Source: Thauera sp.
GTDB lineage: Bacteria > Pseudomonadota > Gammaproteobacteria > Burkholderiales > Rhodocyclaceae
Direction of reading: 5' to 3'
Length of the DNA stretch: 6,427 bases
Assembly: GCA_003446655.1 (NCBI GenBank)
Contig: DMCZ01000166.1
Span: 1 to 6,427, forward strand
In this document: one piece after another, positions 1 to 6,359 of the stretch
Position numbering within the stretch: position 1 is the stretch's first letter
Layout of the letters: every line of letters begins with the position of its first letter
Translations under genes and position numbers: made by a program
The notes under the pieces: generated by a model
The model's input: only the letters and a program-made list of their open reading frames with translations
Told to the model about the DNA's origin: nothing
The model's database searches: none

Positions 1-435
1 AGATGTCCGACCGCGGAGGGGGTGGCGCGCCACTTCATCGAGACCGGCGGGCTTGGGGGGCGGATCATGGTGGATTCCGCAGGCACGCAGGGCTATCACG
101 CGGGCGAACCGCCTGACCCACGGACCCAGAAAATCGCCCGGCAGCGCGGCTATGACCTGTCGGGACTGCGCGCACGCAAGCTGGAGCTGCGCGATTTTCA
201 GGAATTCGATCTGCTGCTCGCTATGGATCGCGGCCACCTCGAGGCGATGCGGCGACTCTGTCCGCCGGTCTATCACACCCGCCTTGGGCTGTTCATGCAG
301 TTCGATGGAACGGGGCAGTTCGAGGACGAGGTGCCGGACCCCTACTACGGCGGACCACGCGGCTTCGATCTGGTGCTCGACATGTGCGAGCATGGCGTGC
401 GTGGCCTGCTGGAAACGCTGTCGAGCCGGGTCTAG
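1..435 (+). CDS. Low-molecular-weight protein tyrosine phosphatase, 5' end cut off by the window
   Basis: Cytoplasmic cysteine phosphatase of the LMW-PTP (Wzb/Etp/arsenate reductase-like) family, which hydrolyses phosphotyrosine or related phosphoesters. The reading frame is open from base 1, and the first visible residues RCPTAEGVAR are the end of the P-loop (family form CxGNICRSPTAEG). The nucleophilic Cys and about 13-18 residues therefore lie outside the window, and the in-frame GTG at 22 is not the start. 144 residues are visible against a usual total of about 155-160. Further family marks are DSAGT (visible residues 25-29), LLLAMDRGH (71-79) and the general-acid loop VPDPYYGG (111-118, acid D113). 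Oddity: the residue after the P-loop Arg is Cys instead of the usual Ser. The gene converges on rne. Promoter and operon partners are not visible. The family is certain; the physiological substrate cannot be told. Confidence 0.93.
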   Translation, partial: RCPTAEGVARHFIETGGLGGRIMVDSAGTQGYHAGEPPDPRTQKIARQRGYDLSGLRARKLELRDFQEFDLLLAMDRGHLEAMRRLCPPVYHTRLGLFMQFDGTGQFEDEVPDPYYGGPRGFDLVLDMCEHGVRGLLETLSSRV

Positions 436-444
436 GTTTTGCGC

Positions 445-466
445 GCGGCAGACCGTTACATGCCGC
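445..466 (+). terminator. Weak hairpin just after the phosphatase gene
   Basis: GCGGCA (445-450) and TGCCGC (461-466) form a perfect 6-bp stem with a 10-nt loop, starting 9 nt after the phosphatase stop. No T-run follows on the + strand, so this is at best a weak or factor-assisted 3' end for the phosphatase transcript. It may also be chance in GC-rich DNA. Confidence 0.3.
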
Positions 467-493
467 CTTGAGGGGAAATGGCGTTCGCCCATC

Positions 494-529
494 AAAAAAA
501 AGAAGGCCACCCGCTCAGAGGTGGCCTTC
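494..529 (-). terminator. Intrinsic terminator of rne
   Basis: GAAGGCCACC (502-511) and GGTGGCCTTC (520-529) form a perfect 10-bp stem with an 8-nt loop. Read on the minus strand the stem is followed, after no gap, by eight T residues (A-run at 494-501). It begins 22 nt after the rne stop codon. On the + strand the stem is followed by CCGAATGC, so it should act in the rne direction only. Confidence 0.93.
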
Positions 530-551
530 CCGAATGCGCGAGACGCCAGAC

Positions 552-3542
552 TTACTTGTGGGTCTCGACCTGTTGCAGGGGTTCTTCCACGATCACCGGT
601 GCAGGGCGCGGTTTGCGACCGAGCCGCACGGGTGGCTCCACGGCACCGCTGCCGAACTGCGCGACCTTGCTCGGATCAGTCTCGATCTTGATCAGCCCGC
701 TGTCGCCTTCCTGAGCAGGCAGGGCGATCGGTGCGCTTGGCGCCCGTTCCGGTTTGGCTTGCACTGCAGAGGGAGTCTCGGTAGCGGCCGCATCGACGGT
801 GACGGCTGCCGGAGCGGACTCGGTCGCCGTGACTTCGTCGCTTGAACGCTCGACTTCGGGTGTCAGGACCTCGGTCGCGTTTAGCGGCTCGGTTGCACTG
901 CCGGCCCCTTCGGCCTCGGTCACGACCGGGGTGGTGGGCGCCTCGACGGACTCGACTGTGGCAGCCATGGTGGCCGTTGCCGCGATCTCGTTCGCTTCGA
1001 CGATGTCCGGCGCAGGCGCGGGCTCGGCCTCTGCAGGCGCGGGTTCGGCGACGACCGCGACCGGGATGGGCGCAAGCGCTTGCTCTGCAGGCGTGTCAAT
1101 GCGGGCTTGCACTGGCTCCGCCTCGGATGCGACCACCGGCAACTCGGCTGCGCCCTCAGCGACCGATGCCTGCTGAGCGTCTGGCTCGGCAACGGTCACC
1201 TCGGCGGCGTCAGTGGGCGAGCTGGCGGGCTGCTCCTCGCGTGCGTTGTCGCTCGCCTGGCCGGTTTCCGCCTCGAGTGCGCCAGCGGTCTGGGCCTCAC
1301 CCGAACGACGGCCGCGGCCGCGGCCGCGCCGACGGCGCTTCTCCGCCGGTGCGCCGCCCTCGCCAGCGCTCTCGGCAACAGCGCCACCGGCAGCCTCGGC
1401 ACTTGCGCTTTCTTCGCTGGCGACCACCGCGGGGGCCGCGACGGCGCCGACTTTCAGCAGGTCCTCGTCGGCCGTAGCGCGCTCATCTGCTTGCTTGTCG
1501 GTGCGCTCGCCGGCTTCCTCGGCGCGGTTGCCGCGCTGGTTGCGGCTGCGGCCGCGCCCGCCTTCGGGACGCTCGCTGCGTTCCGGACGTTCTGCACGCT
1601 CCGCGTTGGCACGCTGAGGCTTGTCACCGCCTTCCGCGCGCTCGGGACGTTCGGCACGCGTACCGCGCCCACCTTGCGGCTGGGTGTCGGCTTCACGGTC
1701 TCCGCGCTCGCCGCGCCGGCCGCGGTTGCCGTTGCCGCGACGGCCCTCGCCGTTGCGTTCACTACGGGGTCGCGGTTCGCGTTTGGGTGGCTCTTCCACC
1801 GCTGCGGCGGGCGCGGGCGCAGCCTCCGGCTTGGCGGCGCCGAACCAGCTCAGAATGCGGGCGAACAGGCCCTTTGGCGCAGGGGTGGCCGGTGCCGGCG
1901 CGGCTGCGGGTTCGGGGGCGGCCGTCGGCGCGGGTTTTGCCGGGGCGATGCCCTTGACCGCGGCTTCGGGTCGGGTCGGCCGCTCGTTGGCTTTCGAGGG
2001 TAGGCGGGCATCTTCTTCCGCCGGCTTCTGCACCATCTGGTAGCTCGCCAGGGCGATGTCCTCGGCGTTGAGCTGGTCGTGGCGCAGGCGGATGATCTCG
2101 TGCGCCGGCGTCTCGAGGTGGCGATTGGGAACGATGATGAGCTGCACCTTGTGGCGCATCTCGATGCGCGCGATGTCGACGCGCTTCTCGTTGAGCAGGA
2201 ACGTGGCGACATCGACCGGCACCTGCAGATGCACCGCGCCGGTGTTCTCCTTCATCGCTTCCTCTTCAAGGATGCGGACGATGTGCAGCGCCGACGATTC
2301 GGTGCTGCGGATGTGACCGGTGCCATTGCAGCGCGGGCAGGTGATGTAGCTGGTCTCGGCCAGCGCCGGGCGCAGGCGCTGGCGCGACAGCTCGAGCAGG
2401 CCGAAGCGGCTGATCTTGCCGGTCTGAACGCGGGCGCGGTCGTGGCGCAGCGCGTCACGCAGGCGGTTCTCGACCTCGCGCTGGTTCTTCGCCGACTCCA
2501 TGTCGATGAAGTCGATGACGATCAGGCCGCCAAGGTCGCGCAGGCGCAACTGGCGGGCGATCTCGTCGGCGGCCTCGCAGTTGGTGCGGAAGGCGGTTTC
2601 CTCGATGTCCGAGCCCTTGGTGGCGCGGCCCGAGTTGACGTCGATCGAGACCAGCGCTTCGGTGTGGTCGATGACCACGGCGCCGCCCGAGGGCAGGGTC
2701 ACCTGGCGCGAGTAGGCCGACTCGATCTGATGCTCGATCTGGAAGCGCGAGAACAGCGGCACGTCGTCGCTGTAGCGCTTCACGCGCGCGACGTTACCCG
2801 GCATCACGTGGGCCATGAACTGCGTGGCCTGCTCGAAGATGTCATCGGTGTCGATCAGGATCTCGCCGATGTCGGGCTGGAAGTAGTCGCGGATCGCGCG
2901 GATCACGAGGCTGCCTTCCTGGTAGATCAGGAAGGCGCCGGACTGGCTCTGCGCCGCGCCCTCGATCGCGGTCCACAGCTGCATCAGGTAGTTGAGATCC
3001 CACTGCAGCTCTTCGGCGGTACGGCCGATCGCCGCGGTGCGCGCGATCAGGCTCACGCCTTGCGGCACGTCGAGCTGATCCATGGCTTCGCGCAGCTCGG
3101 CACGCTCGTCACCCTCGACGCGGCGCGATACGCCGCCGCCGCGCGGGTTGTTCGGCATCAGAACGAGATAACGTCCGGCGAGCGAGATGTAGGTGGTGAG
3201 CGCTGCACCCTTGTTGCCGCGCTCGTCCTTCTCGACCTGGACGATCAGCTCCTGGCCTTCCTTCAGCGCTTCCTTGATGGAGGCCTTGCTGGCGTCGATG
3301 CCGGGCTGGAAGTAGGAGCGCGAGATCTCCTTGAACGGGAGGAAGCCGTGACGCTCGGCGCCGTAGTCGACGAACGCCGCCTCGAGGCTGGGCTCGATGC
3401 GGGTGATGACCGCCTTGTAGATGTTGCTCTTGCGTTCTTCTTTTGCGGCCGATTCGATATCGAGGTCGATCAGTTTCTGACCGTCCACGATCGCGACGCG
3501 CAGTTCTTCGGCCTGCGTCGCATTGAAAAGCATGCGCTTCAT
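552..3542 (-). CDS. rne: Ribonuclease E (endoribonuclease, degradosome scaffold)
   Basis: Endoribonuclease that starts mRNA decay and processes rRNA and tRNA precursors, preferring AU-rich single-stranded sites; usually at the inner membrane as scaffold of the RNA degradosome. 996 residues. The start at 3542 gives MKRMLFNATQ, the conserved RNase E N-terminus, with GGGAGAA 8 nt upstream; an upstream in-frame ATG at 3572 would place that Shine-Dalgarno inside the coding region. The S1 domain is roughly residues 35-125. The 5'-sensor segment is near R168/T169. The DNase I-like site has Mg ligands D301 (LVSIDVNS) and D344 (VIDFIDM), equivalent to E. coli D303 and D346. The Zn-link is CPRCNGTG (C402, C405). 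After about residue 510 the tail looks disordered: an amphipathic helix GLFARILSWFGAA (558-570) resembling membrane segment A, an Arg-rich RNA-binding block (about 587-680), a basic patch KRRRRGRGRGRR (735-746), then an Ala/Glu/Pro/Val-rich stretch to the end. It is convergent with the phosphatase and divergent from rluC. Confidence 0.98.
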   Translation of the reverse strand: MKRMLFNATQAEELRVAIVDGQKLIDLDIESAAKEERKSNIYKAVITRIEPSLEAAFVDYGAERHGFLPFKEISRSYFQPGIDASKASIKEALKEGQELIVQVEKDERGNKGAALTTYISLAGRYLVLMPNNPRGGGVSRRVEGDERAELREAMDQLDVPQGVSLIARTAAIGRTAEELQWDLNYLMQLWTAIEGAAQSQSGAFLIYQEGSLVIRAIRDYFQPDIGEILIDTDDIFEQATQFMAHVMPGNVARVKRYSDDVPLFSRFQIEHQIESAYSRQVTLPSGGAVVIDHTEALVSIDVNSGRATKGSDIEETAFRTNCEAADEIARQLRLRDLGGLIVIDFIDMESAKNQREVENRLRDALRHDRARVQTGKISRFGLLELSRQRLRPALAETSYITCPRCNGTGHIRSTESSALHIVRILEEEAMKENTGAVHLQVPVDVATFLLNEKRVDIARIEMRHKVQLIIVPNRHLETPAHEIIRLRHDQLNAEDIALASYQMVQKPAEEDARLPSKANERPTRPEAAVKGIAPAKPAPTAAPEPAAAPAPATPAPKGLFARILSWFGAAKPEAAPAPAAAVEEPPKREPRPRSERNGEGRRGNGNRGRRGERGDREADTQPQGGRGTRAERPERAEGGDKPQRANAERAERPERSERPEGGRGRSRNQRGNRAEEAGERTDKQADERATADEDLLKVGAVAAPAVVASEESASAEAAGGAVAESAGEGGAPAEKRRRRGRGRGRRSGEAQTAGALEAETGQASDNAREEQPASSPTDAAEVTVAEPDAQQASVAEGAAELPVVASEAEPVQARIDTPAEQALAPIPVAVVAEPAPAEAEPAPAPDIVEANEIAATATMAATVESVEAPTTPVVTEAEGAGSATEPLNATEVLTPEVERSSDEVTATESAPAAVTVDAAATETPSAVQAKPERAPSAPIALPAQEGDSGLIKIETDPSKVAQFGSGAVEPPVRLGRKPRPAPVIVEEPLQQVETHK
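1310..1327. repeat. Three perfect tandem copies of GGCCGC
   Basis: GGCCGC is repeated three times without interruption within rne, coding on the minus strand for part of the basic patch RGRGRGRR (around residues 739-746). A 6-bp unit keeps the frame, so gain or loss of copies would only change the number of Arg-Gly pairs. Confidence 0.7.
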
Positions 3543-3989
3543 TTGGATCGTTCTCCCGCGAGAAAGACACACGGGCAGGACGAACGGCGCGCACCATCGC
3601 GCTTTCCGGGATCAGGAGCGATTGGGTAGGACTGCTGCTTTCATCCGGTTATTTGTTGGGCTGTGATGGGTCGGCTGGTCGAAATTCTCTTGCTCCCGCC
3701 CGGCGTGCCGTGAGGGCTTCGGGCCGGAGCATTTGATCCTGCGAGTGCGGCTTGCGCGTCAAGGTCCAACCCGAGGGCTGGATAGGTATGTCGAAGGTGG
3801 TTTGTTGCGTTACCATCGGCGCCTTTTCGGCCTTGGATGGCGGGCAACGGTCAAGCCGGGAGCGCTCTTCAGGGCTCTTTGCCAGCAGTCTGCGCGCGTC
3901 GTCCGGAGCAGGTGTTTCGACCTGACGGACATTGTGACGTGCCGCACTTGGCTGGCCGCGACCGGTTTAACCGCGCAGAAGTATATTTC
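3543..3989. promoter_or_regulatory. Divergent rne/rluC intergenic region, probable long rne 5' leader
   Basis: This 447-bp gap between the divergent rne and rluC starts holds no convincing gene. The short open frames in it begin with TTG, are Arg-rich and look like chance. In E. coli rne has a 361-nt leader through which RNase E represses its own synthesis, and a gap of similar size here would fit the same arrangement (inference). The features I can point to are the hairpin over the rne ribosome-binding site, a candidate rne promoter at the far end, and two weak dyads: CGGTT-T-AACCG at 3963-3973, and CCATC/GATGG at 3813-3817 and 3836-3840. No good sigma-70 site for rluC was found in it. Confidence 0.5.
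3551..3564 (-). promoter_or_regulatory. rne Shine-Dalgarno inside a small hairpin
   Basis: On the minus strand the leader reads TTCTC-GCGG-GAGAA, a perfect 5-bp stem with a 4-nt loop. The downstream arm and part of the loop form the Shine-Dalgarno sequence GGGAGAA, which ends 8 nt before the rne ATG. It decides the start at 3542 and could limit ribosome access when folded. The stem is short, so its stability in the cell is uncertain. Confidence 0.5.
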
Positions 3990-4009
3990 ATGACGATGAT
4001 TGAAGGCAA
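3980..4009 (-). promoter_or_regulatory. Candidate sigma-70 promoter for rne
   Basis: On the minus strand TTGCCT (4009-4004, 4/6 match to TTGACA) is followed after 18 nt by TATACT (3985-3980, 5/6 match to TATAAT). Transcription would start near 3973, giving an rne leader of about 430 nt. The site overlaps the rluC start codon at 3990, so polymerase binding here could interfere with rluC expression. It was found by eye and is untested; other promoters closer to rne are possible. Confidence 0.38.
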
Positions 4010-4949
4010 AGCGATTGCAGTCCGCCACGAGCGCATCGACGAGGCTGCCGCAGGGCAGCGCATCGACAATTACCTGATGCGCGTCGCCAAAGGCGTGCCG
4101 AAGAGCCACGTCTATCGCATCCTGCGCAGCGGGGAGGTGCGGGTCAATGGTGGGCGGGTACAGCAAACCTACCGCCTTCAGGAAGGCGATGAGGTACGCA
4201 TTCCCCCGATCCGTGTTGCCGAGCCTGCGCATCCGGCGCCTACGCCGGCGGGCAAGCCGCTGCCCGTGGTGTACGAGGACGACGCGCTGCTGGTGATCGA
4301 CAAGCCTTCGGGCAAGGCGGTACATGGAGGCAGCGGGGTGAGTTACGGCGTAATCGAACAGTTGCGCGCGCAGCGACCCGATGCCCGCATGCTCGAGCTG
4401 GCGCACCGGCTCGATCGCGAAACGTCGGGTTTGCTGATCGTTGCCAAGAAACGTTCGGCACTCACCGTGCTGCACGACATGATGCGCGAAGGCAGGGTGG
4501 AGAAGCGCTACCTGACCCTCGTAGCGGGGCGCTGGTCGAATCCGCTGCAGCATGTGAAGGCGCCGCTGCACAAATACCTGACCGCCGAAGGCGAGCGCCG
4601 CGTGCGGGTGAGCGAAGAGGGCAAGCCCGCGCACAGCGTCGTCCGTCTGGTCAGGCGTTGGCGGGATTACAGCCTGCTCGAGGTGGAACTGAAGACCGGG
4701 CGCACCCATCAGATCCGCGTGCACCTGACCCACCTGGGCTTTCCGCTGTGCGGCGACGACAAATACGGCGATTTTGCGCTCAACAAGCGCCTCGAGGGCG
4801 ATGGGCTCAAGCGCATGTTCCTGCATGCGGCACAGTTGCGCTTTGCCCATCCGTTGACCGGGGAGGTGCTGGCCTTCAAGTCGGCGCTTCCCGACGACCT
4901 GCAATCCTTCATCGACCGGCTTGACGCCGGGGAGAAACGACATGGCTGA
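3990..4949 (+). CDS. rluC: 23S rRNA pseudouridine synthase RluC
   Basis: Isomerises uridines in 23S rRNA to pseudouridine; in E. coli RluC acts at positions 955, 2504 and 2580 near the peptidyl-transferase region. 319 residues, the same length as E. coli RluC. The start at 3990 (MTMIEGKAIA) has a modest AGAAG 8 nt upstream. A longer in-frame start at 3837 would add 51 residues with no family likeness. An N-terminal S4 RNA-binding domain spans about residues 24-70 (RIDNYLMRVAKGVPKSHVYR onward, then VRVNGGRV). The RluA-type catalytic motif HRLDRETSGLLIVAKK (139-154) carries the nucleophile D142. The core motif KTGRTHQIRVHL (235-246) is also present. The end overlaps the next gene by 8 bp, indicating a shared transcript. 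The RluC call over RluD or RluA rests on length, the S4 domain and the position opposite rne, as in E. coli. Confidence 0.94.
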   Translation: MTMIEGKAIAVRHERIDEAAAGQRIDNYLMRVAKGVPKSHVYRILRSGEVRVNGGRVQQTYRLQEGDEVRIPPIRVAEPAHPAPTPAGKPLPVVYEDDALLVIDKPSGKAVHGGSGVSYGVIEQLRAQRPDARMLELAHRLDRETSGLLIVAKKRSALTVLHDMMREGRVEKRYLTLVAGRWSNPLQHVKAPLHKYLTAEGERRVRVSEEGKPAHSVVRLVRRWRDYSLLEVELKTGRTHQIRVHLTHLGFPLCGDDKYGDFALNKRLEGDGLKRMFLHAAQLRFAHPLTGEVLAFKSALPDDLQSFIDRLDAGEKRHG

Positions 4950-5598
4950 GCGCTTCGATCTGATCGTCTTCGACTGGGACGGCACGCTGATGGATTCGGC
5001 GGCGGCGATCGTGCGCGCGATGCAGGCAGCAGCCCGTGACCTCGGGCTGGCAGAATTGCCCGACGAGCGCGCGCGCTACGTGATCGGGCTGGGGCTGGGG
5101 GATGCGCTGCGTCACGCGCTGCCGGATCTCGACGAAGCCGCCTACCCGCGCATGGTCGAGCGCTACCGCCATCACTACCTGTCGTCGGATCACGAGCTCA
5201 CGCTGTTCGAGGGCGTGACCGAGATGATCGCGGCGCTCGCGGAACGCGGCCACATGCTTGCGGTAGCCACCGGCAAGAGTCGGGTCGGGCTCAATCGAGC
5301 GCTCGGCCACTCGGGTCTGGGTGCGTATTTTCATGCCACACGGTGTGCGGACGAGTGCTTCTCCAAGCCGCATCCGGCGATGCTCGAGCAGTTGATGGAA
5401 GAGCTTGGCGCAGCGCCGGAGCGTACCCTGATGATCGGTGACACGACACATGATCTGCAGATGGCGAAGAATGCGCGCACGGCAGGACTTGCCGTGAGCT
5501 TCGGTGCGCACCCCGTGGCGGCGCTCGAGGTGGAATCGCCGCTGGCCTGTGTGCACGCGCCAGGTGAGCTGGCGCGCTGGTTGCTCGACAACGCCTGA
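4942..5598 (+). CDS. HAD-superfamily hydrolase (phosphoglycolate phosphatase-like)
   Basis: Probable cytoplasmic Mg-dependent small-molecule phosphatase of HAD subfamily IA, 218 residues. All four HAD motifs are present: motif I DWDGTLMDS (nucleophile D11, acid/base D13), motif II VATGKS (T110), motif III FSKPHP (K142) and motif IV MIGDTTHD (D167, D171). An alpha-helical cap of the Gph type lies between motifs I and II (about residues 18-85). The ATG at 4942 is chosen because GGGGAG lies 7 nt upstream and motif I then sits at residue 11; a TTG at 4921 would only add seven unlikely residues. It overlaps rluC by 8 bp, so it is probably co-transcribed and translationally coupled. Related genes are often annotated as Gph (2-phosphoglycolate to glycolate), but the motifs do not fix the substrate, so no symbol is given. 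Confidence 0.92.
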   Translation: MAERFDLIVFDWDGTLMDSAAAIVRAMQAAARDLGLAELPDERARYVIGLGLGDALRHALPDLDEAAYPRMVERYRHHYLSSDHELTLFEGVTEMIAALAERGHMLAVATGKSRVGLNRALGHSGLGAYFHATRCADECFSKPHPAMLEQLMEELGAAPERTLMIGDTTHDLQMAKNARTAGLAVSFGAHPVAALEVESPLACVHAPGELARWLLDNA

Positions 5599-5612
5599 GC
5601 GCGGCGTCAGGC
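5593..5612. terminator. Inverted repeat containing both convergent stop codons
   Basis: GCCTGA (5593-5598) and TCAGGC (5607-5612) form a 6-bp stem with an 8-nt GC-rich loop. Each arm is the last Ala codon plus TGA stop of one of the two facing genes. No T-run follows on either strand, so intrinsic termination would be weak. It may act as a bidirectional 3'-end hairpin or may reflect both genes ending GCC-TGA by chance. Confidence 0.3.
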
Positions 5613-6359
5613 CAGGAGCAGAAAGAGGGTGGGTCGCCTCGCGAGCGTGGGGCGCTCGCCCTTGCGCCACTCGCGCACGCTGCGGGTGAGCAGGGTCTCG
5701 TTTGCGGTATTGAGCTCGCAGGCGACGCACAGCCGGGTGTCGGGCTTCAGTTGCTTGAGCAGGGCATCGAGCATGCGCTCGTTGCGATAAGGCGTCTCGA
5801 TGAAGATCTGCGTGCGCCCAAGCTTGCGTGACTCGTCTTCTAGCGCGCGTAACGCGGCGTCGCGTTCGTTCTCGTCCACGGGCAGATAGCCATGGAACGC
5901 GAAACTCTGGCCGTTGAGTCCCGAGCCCATCAGCCCGAGCAGGATCGATGATGGCCCCACCAGCGGCGCGACGCGAATCCTGAGCGCGTGTGCCCGCGCG
6001 ACCAGGCGCGCCCCGGGGTCGGCCACCGCGGGGCAGCCGGCGTCCGACATCAGTCCGATGTCCTCGCCGGCAAGCGCCGGCGCGAGCAGTGCGTCGAGTG
6101 CCGCGGCCGCGCCGGGGCCTTCCGCCGGCAGTTCGCGGATGTCGGTCTCGCGCAGCGGGTGGGGGTAGGCGAGTTGCTTCAGGTGCGCGCGGGCTGGGCG
6201 CGCGGTCTCCACGACGAATCGACGCAGTCCGGCGGCGATCGCCTGTGCCTGAGCCGGCAGGAAGGCGGGCCACGGCGTGGACTCTCCGAGGGCAACGGGA
6301 ATCAGATAAAGGGTGCCGCGTGTCGCATGCAGGTCGCCTCGCGGCGCAGTCGTGCTCAC
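5607..6359 (-). CDS. SAM-dependent methyltransferase, divergent RsmI-like (tetrapyrrole-methylase fold)
   Basis: Predicted methyltransferase of 250 residues related to RsmI, the enzyme that 2'-O-methylates C1402 of 16S rRNA. Family landmarks in order: GTLYLIPVALG (15-25), MSDAGCPAVADPGARLV (104-120, matching the SDAGxPxxxDPGxxLV signature), PLVGPSSILLGLMGSGL (132-148), FAFHGYLP (153-160), IFIETPYRNERML (185-197) and ELNTANETLLT (215-225). It differs from typical RsmI: the first strand reads PVALGES rather than TPIGNLxD, the CEDTR-like segment reads VETARPARAH, and it is about 30-40 residues shorter. This suggests a paralogue with a different or unknown target rather than RsmI. The start is GTG at 6359 with GGAG 5 nt upstream. 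That GTG overlaps the TGA of the upstream maf (GTGA), implying translational coupling. The 3' end faces the HAD gene 8 bp away. Confidence 0.88.
   Translation of the reverse strand: MSTTAPRGDLHATRGTLYLIPVALGESTPWPAFLPAQAQAIAAGLRRFVVETARPARAHLKQLAYPHPLRETDIRELPAEGPGAAAALDALLAPALAGEDIGLMSDAGCPAVADPGARLVARAHALRIRVAPLVGPSSILLGLMGSGLNGQSFAFHGYLPVDENERDAALRALEDESRKLGRTQIFIETPYRNERMLDALLKQLKPDTRLCVACELNTANETLLTRSVREWRKGERPTLARRPTLFLLLA

Noticed and set aside
1080..2003. Ala/Gly/Leu-rich + strand frame opposite the RNase E tail, resembling membrane segments
   Set aside because: The hydrophobic look is the complement of Ala/Glu/Arg-rich low-complexity codons in the rne tail. It has no credible start context.
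3543..3572. Upstream in-frame ATG for rne (ten extra residues MCLSRGRTIQ)
   Set aside because: The conserved RNase E N-terminus starts at MKRMLFNATQ, and the Shine-Dalgarno GGGAGAA lies inside this extension, immediately before the shorter start.
2079..3629. 516-codon open frame on the + strand opposite rne
   Set aside because: It lies antisense to the strongly conserved catalytic half of RNase E. Its translation is Arg/Ala/Asp/Val-rich without any family motif, as expected from GC-rich codon use on the other strand.
3813..3840. CCATC/GATGG stem with an inner GCC-GAAAA-GGC hairpin as a riboswitch or terminator in the rne leader
   Set aside because: Short imperfect stems, no T-run, and no match to a riboswitch class I can recognise.
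3963..3973. Palindrome CGGTT-T-AACCG upstream of rluC as an operator
   Set aside because: It is perfect but only 5 bp per arm and matches no operator I know. A palindrome of this size is expected now and then by chance, so it is mentioned only as a dyad in the intergenic entry.
3837..3989. Upstream in-frame start for rluC adding 51 residues
   Set aside because: The extension has no likeness to the family. The start at 3990 gives exactly the usual RluC length and N-terminus.
3733..3993. 86-codon TTG-started frame ending in ATGA overlap with the rluC start, a possible leader peptide
   Set aside because: Rare start codon, no clear ribosome-binding site, Arg/Leu-rich composition like other shadow frames. 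The overlap with ATG is likely chance.
3810..4985. 391-codon minus-strand open frame opposite rluC
   Set aside because: Antisense to the conserved RluC domain, with no recognisable motif of its own.
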